Positions 29,074-38,900 of a stretch of 64,000 nucleotides of DNA are shown piece after piece (position 1 is the first letter of the stretch; each line of letters opens with the position of its first letter). The notes under the pieces were generated by a model, which ran no database searches, was not told the origin of the DNA, and was given only the letters and a program-made list of their open reading frames with translations. Position numbers and translations under genes: made by a program. The stretch covers positions 2,737,614-2,801,613 of the forward strand of contig NC_089181.1 in the NCBI RefSeq assembly GCF_947507565.1. Reading direction: 5' to 3'. The DNA is from Oscarella lobularis. Taxonomy: Eukaryota; Porifera; Homoscleromorpha; Homosclerophorida; Oscarellidae.

Positions 29074-29620
29074 ATTCAACTTTTTAGATATTTGTCGCGT
29101 AAGTTGTTAGAAGGTTGTCGCGATTAGCGATATTTATTTTTTGTCGTAACGGAGAGCAGTTAAGTCTCGTTGCAGCGTTCAGCGCCAGCGTTAGTACGGA
29201 TCACGACCAATCAAAAATGCACAGTTATAATCAAATCAACAGGAAGTTGTTTATTTCAAAGCTGCATGTGCTGAGCGCTCAGCGATCGCCGACGCTGACG
29301 TTGGGCCAGGGGTTTAGGATCTCTGCCGGCTGGACGCCACGCCAGCCGAGCGTCGCTGCTGGCCTAAATCAACAAACCCCTAATTCTGGGCTCATCGCCC
29401 GCGATGCTTGTTTGTCCTGTAGCCGATTACGTCAGTCGACTGCACGAGCTGTGCCCCTGGAGCGGCAGGATAAAGATAGAAAGCGGCGAAGTTTGTCATA
29501 CGGACGAAGCTATTTTTCTTCTCGATCTCCTGTCCGACCCCTTCAGCCAAACAGGATAAAACTTTCATCCGGGCCAAGGTCTGCGTGCCATCTTCATAAT
29601 AGCGAAAATCGGCGGTCGCC
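29074..29620. other. Intergenic gap NXF1/TET with nested inverted repeats
   Basis: No plus-strand gene recognised. Nested inverted repeats: GGGGTTT (29309-29315) with AAACCCC (29374-29380), and inside them CGGCTGG (29327-29333) with CCAGCCG (29342-29348), loop 8. A minus-strand AATAAA lies near 29250, downstream of the small minus-strand ORF listed separately. The element could be a structured RNA or a worn miniature transposon; the sequence does not decide. Confidence 0.5.
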
Positions 29621-29622
29621 AT
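29392..29622 (-). CDS. Unrecognised small ORF, antisense and head-to-head with TET
   Basis: A 76-residue frame starting [20 protein letters not shown] and ending RTNKHRGR. Its ATG overlaps the proposed TET ATG on the other strand (CCATGA). A good GT...AG intron (GTCGGACAGG to CCGCTCCAG, about 84 bp) inside it would give a 48-residue product in the same frame. A minus-strand AATAAA follows about 140 bp downstream. I do not recognise the protein. It may be chance or an antisense transcript. Confidence 0.25.
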   Translation of the reverse strand: MATADFRYYEDGTQTLARMKVLSCLAEGVGQEIEKKNSFVRMTNFAAFYLYPAAPGAQLVQSTDVIGYRTNKHRGR

Positions 29623-32458
29623 GAGCTCGACGACGTGCCTCGTCTTTCGAGACGAATACGGGAAACGAGCCGCGCGAACCGACAGCACATCACAGCCCGA
29701 GATCGACGACGGCGCTCGTTTCGATTCGAGCGAAGAAACGGCTGAGAACGCGGCCGCCAACAACGCCGTCGCCGCCGTCGCCGCTTCGACGACGCTCGAG
29801 AAATCGGACGGCGGCGTCTACCACAGAACGGCAGCCTCCGAGGTACGTAAGAACCGTGAGAAAAAATTCGCGTTCGCTGTTTTTGCGGTCTTGGCGCGTC
29901 CCCTTTCCTTTTATCGCGCCATGAAATGACGGTCGCGTTGTCCATTTTGAACTGGAATGTGCGCTATACTGTACAAAAATACTCCATCTCAACGATAATG
30001 ATGTCGATCGTTCAAAAAACGTTGATTTTTCTTGAGCAGAGCTCGTTGTCCCTCCCGACGCCAATCCATGTTGATTGCAATCCGGAAATCGGAGCTAATG
30101 GGACGGGAGCCGTCGAAATAACTCCTACGAAACGAAAAGGAAAGGCGCCGAAAGTTATCACCACGGCAAAAAGTCCAAAGAAACGAGCAAAATCAATAAG
30201 TTCCACCCGAAAGATAAGGCGATCAGTGAAGGTTCCTGGTTCAGTTCGAACAGATCAGTCAAGCGACTGCCTTTGCTCAGGCAATAGAACACCTAGAAGA
30301 TTATCATAGTGTCCAATATGTATTTTCCCAAAGGTGGTGATGTTGGACCCTACTATAGTCACTTGGGCACCGCTTTCAATGAGGACGAATTGAGGGCATT
30401 ATTGCAGACAAGGTAATTCTCATACATTTGTCGAAACGTTTTCCCTACCCATAAAACTGTAATTAGATTCGAATGCAATGACGATCAACTTCGGATGATC
30501 CAAGTGAGTGTCCACCACGCGACAATAGAATAAAATCGATTTTATTATTTCTCAAATCTCCCCAGGTGGAATTCAGCGGAAAGGAGGCAGTCACGCGCGA
30601 AGGATGTCCCATTGCCAAATGGGTACGCTCTACGACCAACCCGCTATCAATAACCAATACTCAGTTTCCCTGCAGGTCGTACGTCGATCGAGCGCCGAGG
30701 AGAAGTATTTGGCTGTGTATCGACGGCGCAAGGGTCACGTGTGCAGTTCCACGTTGCTAGTCATCGGCATTGTGTCGTGGGAGGGCATCGGTGCCGACGA
30801 AGCACTGAGCATGTATAGCTTCCTAACGTCGACTCTTTCCCAATGCGGAATGCCCACGCAAAGGCAATGCGGACAGAACGATACGTCAGTAGATTTCCAA
30901 GTGGTCGCGCGCTCGCGTTCAGGTTTTTGATGTCATAGGAAAACCTGCCGTTGTCAGGGCGACGATCCTGAAACGTGCGGCGCTTCGTTTACGTTCGGAT
31001 GCTCGTGGAGTCTGTTTTACGACGCGTGCAAGTTCGGACGAAGCGTCAACGCGAGAAAATTCAAATTAGCCGACGAATCCAAAGCAAGTCGTTCCCAATC
31101 CGTCACTCTACTTTCCCCCTCTTTGTCCCCTCCCCCAGGAAGGCGAATTGGAAAATCGTCTGCAAGACTTGGCTACCGTCGTGGGAACCCAGTATGAACG
31201 ACTAGCTCCGGTCGCCTTCACTAATCAGGTGCGACTTCATATTGTCTACTCTTTCATAAGGGATCTCTGTCTCTCTAGACGCAGTACGATTCCGTTGCTA
31301 GTGCGTGTCGCATCGGTCGCAAGCCGGGCAGACCCTTTTCGGGTGTTACCGCCTGCGCCGACTTCTGTACGCACAGTCACTACGACAGGCACAACATGGA
31401 CGACGGAGCGACGGTGGTAAGAGGACGACGGTCTCTTCGTCTCTCGTCGCCTATTTTTTTTTGAATCTGTAAAGGTGATCACCTTGCTCGGGGATTGCGT
31501 TCAACGTCGCTCTGCCGGCGACGAACAGCTGCACGTTCTACCTCTTTATCGATTACCGACTGGAAATGGAAGTCGAGCTCAAACCGGCGTTGAGCTGAAT
31601 TCTTCCGCTTCCTTCCTCGCTCAATCGTTAAACGGTGAAGGATCTCCGAGCGGCGGACACGTGTTGGCCGAGGGCATAGGCTTAGCTCTTGGGCACGGTT
31701 CGATGCTGATCGAGTGTGCTAAGAAGGAATTGCACGCTACGACGCCCGTTCCTCGTCCCCATCGAGCTCATCCGACTCGACTTAGCCTCGTTTTTTATCA
31801 GCATCGAAAGCTCAACTTGGCTTCGCACGGGTGGAACGAAGCGCAAGAAAAAGCCGCTGAATGGAAACGAAGAAGACAGCCAAAGGAAACAGTCGCAAAG
31901 CAGCAGAAAGAGGAAGAGGAGGAGATAGCTCCGGGACCGCAAACGTCAACCGAAGAGGCTACACCACTAGAGATACCTCCGGTTGACGTTTCTGGTGCGC
32001 AACAGTTGTGGGATGGAGGAGCCGCCGCTAGTTATCCTAACGGCATTGGTGCCTATGGGAGTGGGCCAGTTCCTCCCGTATCGGCGCCATATCCGTATCC
32101 TTATTGGCAAAATGCGTCGGGAACGCCAGCTTACAGTCAGTCGTATCCTACAACTAGGTGTCAGTGTGAGTGGTGCCTTCATCTACGCAACGCATGGGAC
32201 GTTCAAAAATTTGGAGGGTATAGCATACCTTTAGCTAGCATGCCCTATGCTCAGCCCGCGCCTGGTCCTGGTGCAGGCGTTGGTGCACCAACGTTAGTAG
32301 CGCCGGCCGGGTATTACAGTGGCTATCAACAGTATCCCTACTTTCAACAAGAGCATTCACCACACTATCCATCCTATTCATACACTCCCTACGCAACCGT
32401 TCAGCAGCCATACCAACCACCTACATTTGGCGGCGATAACTATTACAGACCTTACTGA
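29621..32458 (+). CDS. TET: TET-family 5-methylcytosine dioxygenase
   Basis: Fe(II)/2-oxoglutarate dioxygenase that oxidises 5-methylcytosine. Cys-rich part: [71 protein letters not shown]. Double-stranded beta-helix: [27 protein letters not shown], where HYD is the HxD iron motif, then [10 protein letters not shown]. The second half is [18 protein letters not shown] and [12 protein letters not shown], with the third iron ligand and the Arg that binds 2-oxoglutarate. No CXXC domain is seen. The insert between the helix halves is only about 50 residues, against hundreds in vertebrates. The tail (about 200 residues) is rich in Tyr, Pro, Gln and has TRCQCEWC. The intron 31084-31138 starts with GC. 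The junction just before GPYY is uncertain. Confidence 0.93.
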
Positions 32459-32555
32459 AAAATCTATTTTATTTATTTATTTCACGTGTAGAATTTTGAA
32501 GTTACTGTACAATACTCTGTACAATATACGGAAGAACGCGCGCTAGAGCGAGCCG

Positions 32556-32636
32556 ATGGACATGGACATACTCATGGACATAGGCACCAGTGCGTTCCTG
32601 AACGATCCATGCACCTGGGCACGTCGTCGTTCATGA
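32556..32636 (+). promoter_or_regulatory. Upstream ORF in the MPV17L2-like leader
   Basis: A 26-codon frame (MDMDILMDIGTS...TWARRRS) starts at 32556. Its stop TGA overlaps the in-frame Met codon of MPV17L2 at 32633 as ATGA. If translation of the main protein begins at 32633, this is a terminate-and-restart arrangement. If it begins at 32609, the frames overlap. Confidence 0.45.
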
Positions 32637-33363
32637 TTCGCCGACTCGTCAACGCCGGCCGACATTTCAACGCCGTCTTCAAGTCGCACGGCCTCGCAGC
32701 GAACGTAACGACGTCGTTTCTTCTCATGGGCGTCGGAGATTGGATTGCGCAGCGAATCGAACGACGCCCTCGAACCGACTGGACGCGAACGGCCCGAATG
32801 GCGTGCATGGGCTTCGTTTTCGGCCCGATGAATCACTACTGGTACAAACTTCTCGGCGAGCGATTCGTCGGCCAAACGTGGACGACTGTCGCCAAAAAAG
32901 TCCTTTGCGATCAGCTCTTCTACGGCCCGCTCGTCATCTGCACGTTCTACGTTTGTGAGCGACGCTGTTTTTCTTTTTTTTTGAAGATAAACGATTGATT
33001 GATTGATTCATTCATAAAGCTATGCCTCTCGTCGAGGGTCAAGGCATCAAAGACGGCGTCGACGAAGTGAAGCGTAAATTTCTTCCCACGTACAAGGTCG
33101 GTGTGTGTGTCGTAGATACGCGTGCACCCATGTATGGGTCTCTTTAGGCTGATTGGACGGTTTGGCCAGCAGTTCAGGTATAGAATGTCACAATAGGATT
33201 GTGTGACATCCCATCTGTCTAGATATCCATAGCGGCCAATTTTTCTTTGTTTTTTTAGGTTTTGAATTTTCGATTTATTCCGCAGCATCTTCAGGCGCTT
33301 TTCGTCAATTTTGTGACTCTCGGCTGGGATACCTATCTCTCCTACATGAAATTTTCCAGATGA
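32609..33363 (+). CDS. MPV17L2: MPV17/PMP22-family inner membrane protein, MPV17L2-like
   Basis: Small multi-pass protein of the MPV17/PMP22 family; MPV17L2 in vertebrates is mitochondrial and assists mitoribosome assembly. Four coding exons. Recognisable blocks: NVTTSFLLMGVGDWIAQRIE, MGFVFGPMNHYWYKLL, KKVLCDQLFYGPLVICTFY, KADWTVWPAVQ, LNFRFIPQHLQALFVNFVTL, GWDTYLSYMKF. The start is either MHLGTSSF (32609) or MIRRLVNAGRHF (32633). The second gives the better Arg-rich presequence-like N-terminus. AACGCGCGCT lies at 32535-32544 upstream. Assignment to MPV17L2 rather than another paralogue rests on WxVWPxxQ and GWDTYLSY. Confidence 0.88.
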
Positions 33364-33400
33364 CTGATCTCGACTATAGCGAAAGTCAGGTGTGCACAAT

Positions 33401-33414
33401 TTTATTTGAATAAA
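33401..33414. terminator. Two-way poly(A) signal between MPV17L2 and MCFD2
   Basis: TTTATT (33401-33406) reads AATAAA on the minus strand, 60 nt past the MCFD2 stop. Two bases on, AATAAA (33409-33414) serves the plus strand, 46 nt past the MPV17L2 stop. Together they form one near-palindrome. Confidence 0.65.
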
Positions 33415-33466
33415 TGTCGGATCAAATTTTCTGTAAAAAACGACCCGGTTAGTCAAAAAATCATTT

Positions 33467-33958
33467 TCACTGATCTAGATTCTGCGCGCGACGAAATTCC
33501 GAGTAAGAAACGTAACCATCGCCGTCCAAGTCCTCCTGCTCGAGAACCTGATCGACCATGTTGGAAATGTCCTCTTCGGATACGTCCGGGACTTCCGAGC
33601 GAACATCTCCTTGACTTTCGTCCTTTCCGTCGTTGTCGATGTGCGTATCGAAGTGCGTAAGAGCGGCGGTTAATTCGATGCCGTCGAGCATGTCGTTCTT
33701 GTCGTAGTCGTGGAGTTTGAAATAGTGAAACTGCAGCTCTTCGGCCGACATTTGCGACGGATCGGCGTCGCTCAGCTCTTTCAAGTGATCGTGTATGTGC
33801 CTAGAAGCGATAAAAAGAATAGCGGGGGGGGCCCCCCTTTCCGATAGTCGAGACGCTCACTCTTTGTTATGAGTTCGACCGCCCTCGTGAAGTGGATCGG
33901 ACGAAGAGGTTAGTCCTAGCAGCAAGGAGAATGCAAGCAGAAGCATCGAGGTCCACAT
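33467..33958 (-). CDS. MCFD2: Multiple coagulation factor deficiency protein 2 homologue
   Basis: Small secretory-pathway EF-hand protein; with LMAN1 it forms the ER-to-Golgi cargo receptor for selected glycoproteins. Two exons. The first (to 33958) encodes the signal peptide MWTSMLLLAFSLLLGLTSSS. The second gives HIHDHLKELSD, EELQFHYFKLHDYDKNDMLD (EF-hand 1), GIELTAALTHFD, and DLDGDGYVSYSEFRRAQ (EF-hand 2). The HYFKxHDYDxNxxLDGxEL block is characteristic. The intron holds a run of 8 G followed by 6 C (33824-33837). MPV17L2 converges with overlapping poly(A) signals. Confidence 0.92.
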
Positions 33959-34194
33959 GGAGTCGGTAATATCAACGCGAGGGCGAGATCTCAGCAAAAA
34001 AGTCAACGACGTCACGAATCTAATAATGAGAGAGAAACGCCAGACGTTCCAATTTCGATTTCGATTTCTAAGGCTACGCAAAGACACAAGACAGCACAGC
34101 AAACAGAGAGACAAAGAGAGAGAAGTCGTCAATGGGAGAAAAAAATAGTTTTAGAAATAACGGATACTGTCAGCGCGGGTCGTGCGAATCCATC

Positions 34195-34866
34195 CTACGT
34201 AGTTTCGCTCAGCGGCTTGTACTGATTCGATCCTTGCTTTTTGGTATAGATCACAGCAATTAGAATGACGAGAAGAGCAGTCAGAACGGCCGTCACTGGG
34301 ATCGCAATACCGAGCTTCGTCTTGCACGAACAGTTCTCTTGAGGCGAGGGAGTGCGGTGATGGGGAGTGCGGTGATGGGGAGAAGTGGTGTGATGCGATG
34401 TCGCAGTCGGTTTTTTGTGCGCCGGTGTAACCGTTCCGTTTCCACTCGTATTGGTGGGTGTTAGTGTTCCATTCGACGTACTAGTAGGCAGTGTTCCATT
34501 CGTAGGCACCGCCGTCGCATTGGTAGTCGTCGTCGCTGCAGGCTTCGTCGTCGGCGCGGGCTTCGTTGTCGTAACCTTCGTCGTCGGCGTTGTTGGGGCG
34601 GCCGTCGTTGGAACTTTCGTCGTCGGAGGCTTCGTCGACGGAACTTTCGTCGTTGGAGGATTCGTTGTTGGAACTTTCGTCGTTGGGGGATTCGTCGTTG
34701 GAACTTTCGTCGTTGGGGGATTCGTCGTTGGAACTTTCGTCGTCGTCGGCACTTTCGTCATCGGGACGGCCGTCGTCGGCTTCTTGGGGGCGGGAGTTTT
34801 CTTCGTAGCTTCGCAGTTCAGCGAGAGTGTCAAAAAGACGAAGAGGAACACCGTGATCGTTCTCAT
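34195..34866 (-). CDS. Thr/Pro-rich mucin-like single-pass membrane protein
   Basis: Intronless, 223 residues. Signal peptide (MRTITVFLFVFLTLSLNCEA); then an extracellular stalk of Thr/Pro repeats, TTKVPTTNPP repeated about four times, and NGT N-glycosylation sequons (NGTLP, NGTLT, NGTVT); a His/Thr-rich stretch; a CSCK pair before one transmembrane helix (IAIPVTAVLTALLVILIAVIY); and a short basic tail (TKKQGSNQYKPLSETT) with a YxxL-like sorting signal. The composition predicts dense O-glycosylation. No specific family recognised; CD164-like or other small mucins would look similar. Divergent from ATG2 across 137 bp. Confidence 0.75.
   Translation of the reverse strand: MRTITVFLFVFLTLSLNCEATKKTPAPKKPTTAVPMTKVPTTTKVPTTNPPTTKVPTTNPPTTKVPTTNPPTTKVPSTKPPTTKVPTTAAPTTPTTKVTTTKPAPTTKPAATTTTNATAVPTNGTLPTSTSNGTLTPTNTSGNGTVTPAHKKPTATSHHTTSPHHRTPHHRTPSPQENCSCKTKLGIAIPVTAVLTALLVILIAVIYTKKQGSNQYKPLSETT
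34611..34750 (-). repeat. 30 bp coding minisatellite in the mucin-like gene
   Basis: A 30 bp unit (GGAACTTTCGTCGTT plus GGNGGATTCGTCGTT on the plus strand) is repeated about four times with few changes, encoding the 10-residue Thr/Pro repeat. Copy number is likely to vary between individuals. Confidence 0.8.
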
Positions 34867-35003
34867 TTCCTGGAGCTCTCTAGGCTGTACTCACTTTCAC
34901 CTCGTGTTTGCTCGAGTGTGCGTACTGTCGCTTAGGTCCAAACTACGTCATTTTATTCGGGCTATAGTAAACGCCCGGACAATTTGCGATTTTGCTCCAA
35001 CAA
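34867..35003. promoter_or_regulatory. Shared divergent promoter mucin-like/ATG2
   Basis: A 137 bp interval between opposite starts. It contains a half CRE, TACGTCA, about 60 bp before ATG2. No TATA box or AACGYRCGTT palindrome was seen. Confidence 0.5.
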
Positions 35004-35929
35004 ATGGCTTGGCTACCGTCCCTCCCGTTCGCGGATTCGATCAAGAAGCGAGCCTGTCGCTTTTTAGTGAACCAATACTTGGGCAAGTTCCTCGAAGAGA
35101 AAATCCAAGTCAATCAGCTCCAAGTCGACGTGTGGGATGGCAAAGGAACAGTCAAAGACGTTCGACTCGACGTAGAAGTACGTCGAAGACACGCTCGTAC
35201 TACGCTCCCACCGATTCTTTACCCGCTTTCCAGGCGCTGAACAGCGAACTCGAGAATTATCACGCCCCCATTCAAGTGAAGTCCGGCTCCATCAAACGAA
35301 TCGTCGTCAACGTTCCCTGGAAGGCCGTGCTAAAGGACAGCATCAGCTTGAATCTCGAAGGATTGGAACTGATTGTCGTTTTGAAAAATCGTCAAGACGC
35401 CGGCGGTAATTTAAATTAATTAATTAAACATGTGTGATTTCCTAAACGAGACTTTGTGCGTGTGTGTTTTCTTCTTAGGACTGTCCAGTATGGCTGCTTC
35501 CTATGCGCAGGATCCAATGGCAACGAGGTCTCATTTTTCCCCCTAAAATCATTGAATTAATTTAATTCGTTTTTGCAGTCTTAAAATTGCCGAAGATTGT
35601 CTGAAGGACGACGAGGAAACGGAGGAGAACGTCCCGGGTAAGTCCTTCGAAGGCGTCGAGCTTCTGGCGAGAGCAATCGATTCAGGCACGTAAAGGATCG
35701 TCTCCGCGTCAATTTTCTAATAAAATTCTTGTTGTTTTTTAGTTGTTTCAAAGGTCAAAGTGTCTCTCTCCGACGCCCGGATTCGCGTGGAACACGAACG
35801 ATCCGGCGGCGATAGCGGAATTGCCGTCGAATTATTTCTAAAGAGGCATGGATAAAAATCATTATTTAATTAATTAATTAATTAATTAATTAATTTTAGA
35901 CTTGAGTACTCTGACATTACGAAGCAACG

Positions 35930-35961
<32 letters not shown>

Positions 35962-38900
35962 GCGAGAGTTTGAGCGCACCCGACGACCTATCTGATCTTG
36001 GCGATGAAACCGGTCTGCCTTCGACGGCGGGCGCCGCCTCGTTCGCCGTCAAACAGCTGAACTTATCCGGCGTCACGCTCAATTTGGACGAGTTCTCCCG
36101 ATTGGAGACATTCAGCATGGCTACCGGATCGACGACGGCGCGGAAATCCCAACGCGTATCGGTGGAATCGAGCGCCGACTGGAATGCATTTCTTGGCGAC
36201 GGCAATGATAAGACGGTGACTCATCCGTCGCAGATGGCGTTGTGCAGCCGAGACTTGAGAGTGACGGTAAAGCTGAAACAAGCCGAGGTACTTGGCCCAA
36301 AGGTAAGATAAGACCATAATAATAAGTTCTATGCATACAAAAGGCGGCATCTCCTTTTTCTTTCTAGTTGGACTTGGAATGCTTTCTGGGATCCGTGCAT
36401 TTTTTTCTAACGCCTATTCAACTACAGCTTCTACTCGAATTTGGAAAGGGACTAGCAGCCGGTTAGTAAAACGCGTCTTCTCCTATCTTTCTTTTAACGC
36501 TCGTCTTTAGAATCATCGACGACGACGAGCTCGTCGGCGCCGCCGACGTCGCGCTCTCGGCCCATGGCTCGTCACGATCACGAATACGTCGACAGACAGC
36601 GTCAGGCGAAACGCGAAGCAAAGCGTCAGTTTCAACGCGAAGAGGAAAAACGTCAACAGAATCGTCGCGCCGATCCGTGGTCGGTCAGCACGGACAGTGC
36701 GACGCTCGAAGAAACGTTCAAATCCGTATCGAGTCATCAGACGATGAGCGAGGAGTTTTTTTCGCTCGGCGTTTCGAAGGAGCCGGAATCGTCACTTCCT
36801 TCGCTCGGTCAGCCGCCCGGCGACAATTGGGAGAGCGTGCCGATTGACAGCGGCGGCGGAGGGCGACGGTTTTACGCGGACGGTAGCGTTCGCTCGGGCG
36901 GCGGCGGATCGTTTCAAAGCGTCAACGACGTTCCGGGGACGTACGGTTCGTCGGTCGATCCCGAGAGCGACGATTGCGTCGACGATGACGCTCACTATTC
37001 AATCAGTCTCGGCACGTTGACGGTGACGTTGCTGGAGAGCAATTTGCACGGCAGTCCGCTCGAGAGTCCGACGCAGGAAGCGGCGGCCGCTTTCTTTCGG
37101 CGTCTATCCGCCGTCTTGGACGACTTCGACGGAGCGATGGCGGGTGTCGGGCGAGAGACGCTCGCTTCTATGTGTCAAGCCGATCATCTGAGGTGATTTT
37201 ATAGGAAAAAATGGGATTCTTCTTTACTATTATCTCTAGATTGTCCTTGAGTCCTTTTAAGTTGGATGCTGTCATGCAGAAATCGACGAGGTGCGAGTAT
37301 TCGCATGTCGACATTTCCATCGGCAACGGCGAACTGTGGGAATCGTTGTACGGCGACACGCAAATCGTCGCCGACGTCGACGGCGGCCAACTGAAGCCCG
37401 TCGGAGTAGCAAAGGTACAATAACGATATTTCTCTTCATTGTTTGACGAGAACGGTATCTAGCTACTTACTTTGGCCGCGCCGGACGATATTGAATCAAA
37501 GCAATCTGCAAGTTTGAAAGTGTCTATGAAGACTACAGAACGATTGTCCGGTCAGAGTTCGGTGAGCGAGTGATGTCTATAGCAACCGCCAACTTAATAT
37601 TTTTTTTATATAAAGTCTTCGGGCCAGCACGAACTTCATCTTCCCAAAACGAACGTCAACATCAGCTTAGGCAAAGTGGCCGTCGAATTAAACGTGACTC
37701 TTGTCGATCGACTCAGCGACGTGTTTGAGACGAATCCGACGCCGGCGTCGATGGATCAATTCTCCATGAATCAGGCAGCCAAGTACTCGCTCTATTACTC
37801 GTCCAATCCGTCGGCAAGCATGGTAGGGAAAAAAATCATTAAATAAATAATTATTTGACCAATTTTCGTTTGTGTAGGCTTTTCGTAAAGTGATTGATGA
37901 CGATGTTCCCGCCTCTGCGACCCGATATTATGTGCTCGACTGCCATTGTCCCTTTCTGCTTGCCACAGTCAAATTTCCGCGATTGGACAAGCTGGGACCG
38001 CCTCAATATCGCCAGTCGTTGCGCGATCAGAAACTCGACTTGGAGTTTCTCGACGTTCAAGTGAGAACCGATGGAAGTACGACGGACAAAAGCTCGGCCG
38101 TCGAAGTGAAATTTAAAGAAATGCAAGGTAAGCCGTTAGGCGCGAAAAGAGACTAAATTGACGTCATAACCAAAGGCTTCTACTGGATGGCGGACAGCTG
38201 TGAGCGCGAACATTGCATTACTGTGACGTACGCTGAAAATGAAGCAGTTGTCAAGTGGCCCAGGTAACGTAGAACACTTGCGCTTGTTTTATTTATTTTA
38301 TTTCTCTTTTAGAGTTGAGTTGACTTTCCAACCGACGGCTGCAATTCGTTCCGAACTTGACGTCAGTCCAACTCCGGACGATTCCCCGCTGACGTCCATC
38401 GCGGACGAGTTCGTGAGAAAGCAACCGTCGCCGTTTTCCGCCAAAAAAGTCATCTATAAAGACGAACAGGTTCAAAAGAAAGTCTCGTTTTTTTTTAACT
38501 GGCGACGATTTTTTCTTTCAGTTGCTTCTACCTGGATCCGTTCAGGAAGTAAAGGACTTTGAGACGCGAGTCGTCGCTCGAACGGTCGTTGACGCGTCGC
38601 TGCCTCTCGTCAAAATTCACTTGCCCAGCAAGCGATTCTACGAGGACATTTACAATCGAATCTGTACCGACTTGTTGCTGTGGGAGCCGCACGTCGGCAA
38701 ACCGGTCAATCCGCATCTTTACGGCTCGAATTCGGGCGCCGCCGGCTTTCGTCTTTGCCAATCAAATTTTCAAGGTACAGGGCGAGATCATATTTATTTA
38801 TTTCTACATCGAATATTTCTTTAGGTTACGACGACGACGACGACGACGACATTACGTCGGAGGACGACAGTTTTCTCTCGGCGAAAGCCGAACTTTACAC

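Noticed and set aside
29115-29624. 169-codon plus-strand ORF in the NXF1/TET gap
   Set aside because: Contains the inverted-repeat element, has no recognisable domain, and coding-type composition is lacking.
34415-35419. 334-codon plus-strand ORF across the mucin and ATG2 5' end
   Set aside because: Its first part is the antisense of the Thr/Pro minisatellite (VVGTFVVGGF repeats) and the last part is only the ATG2 exon frame.
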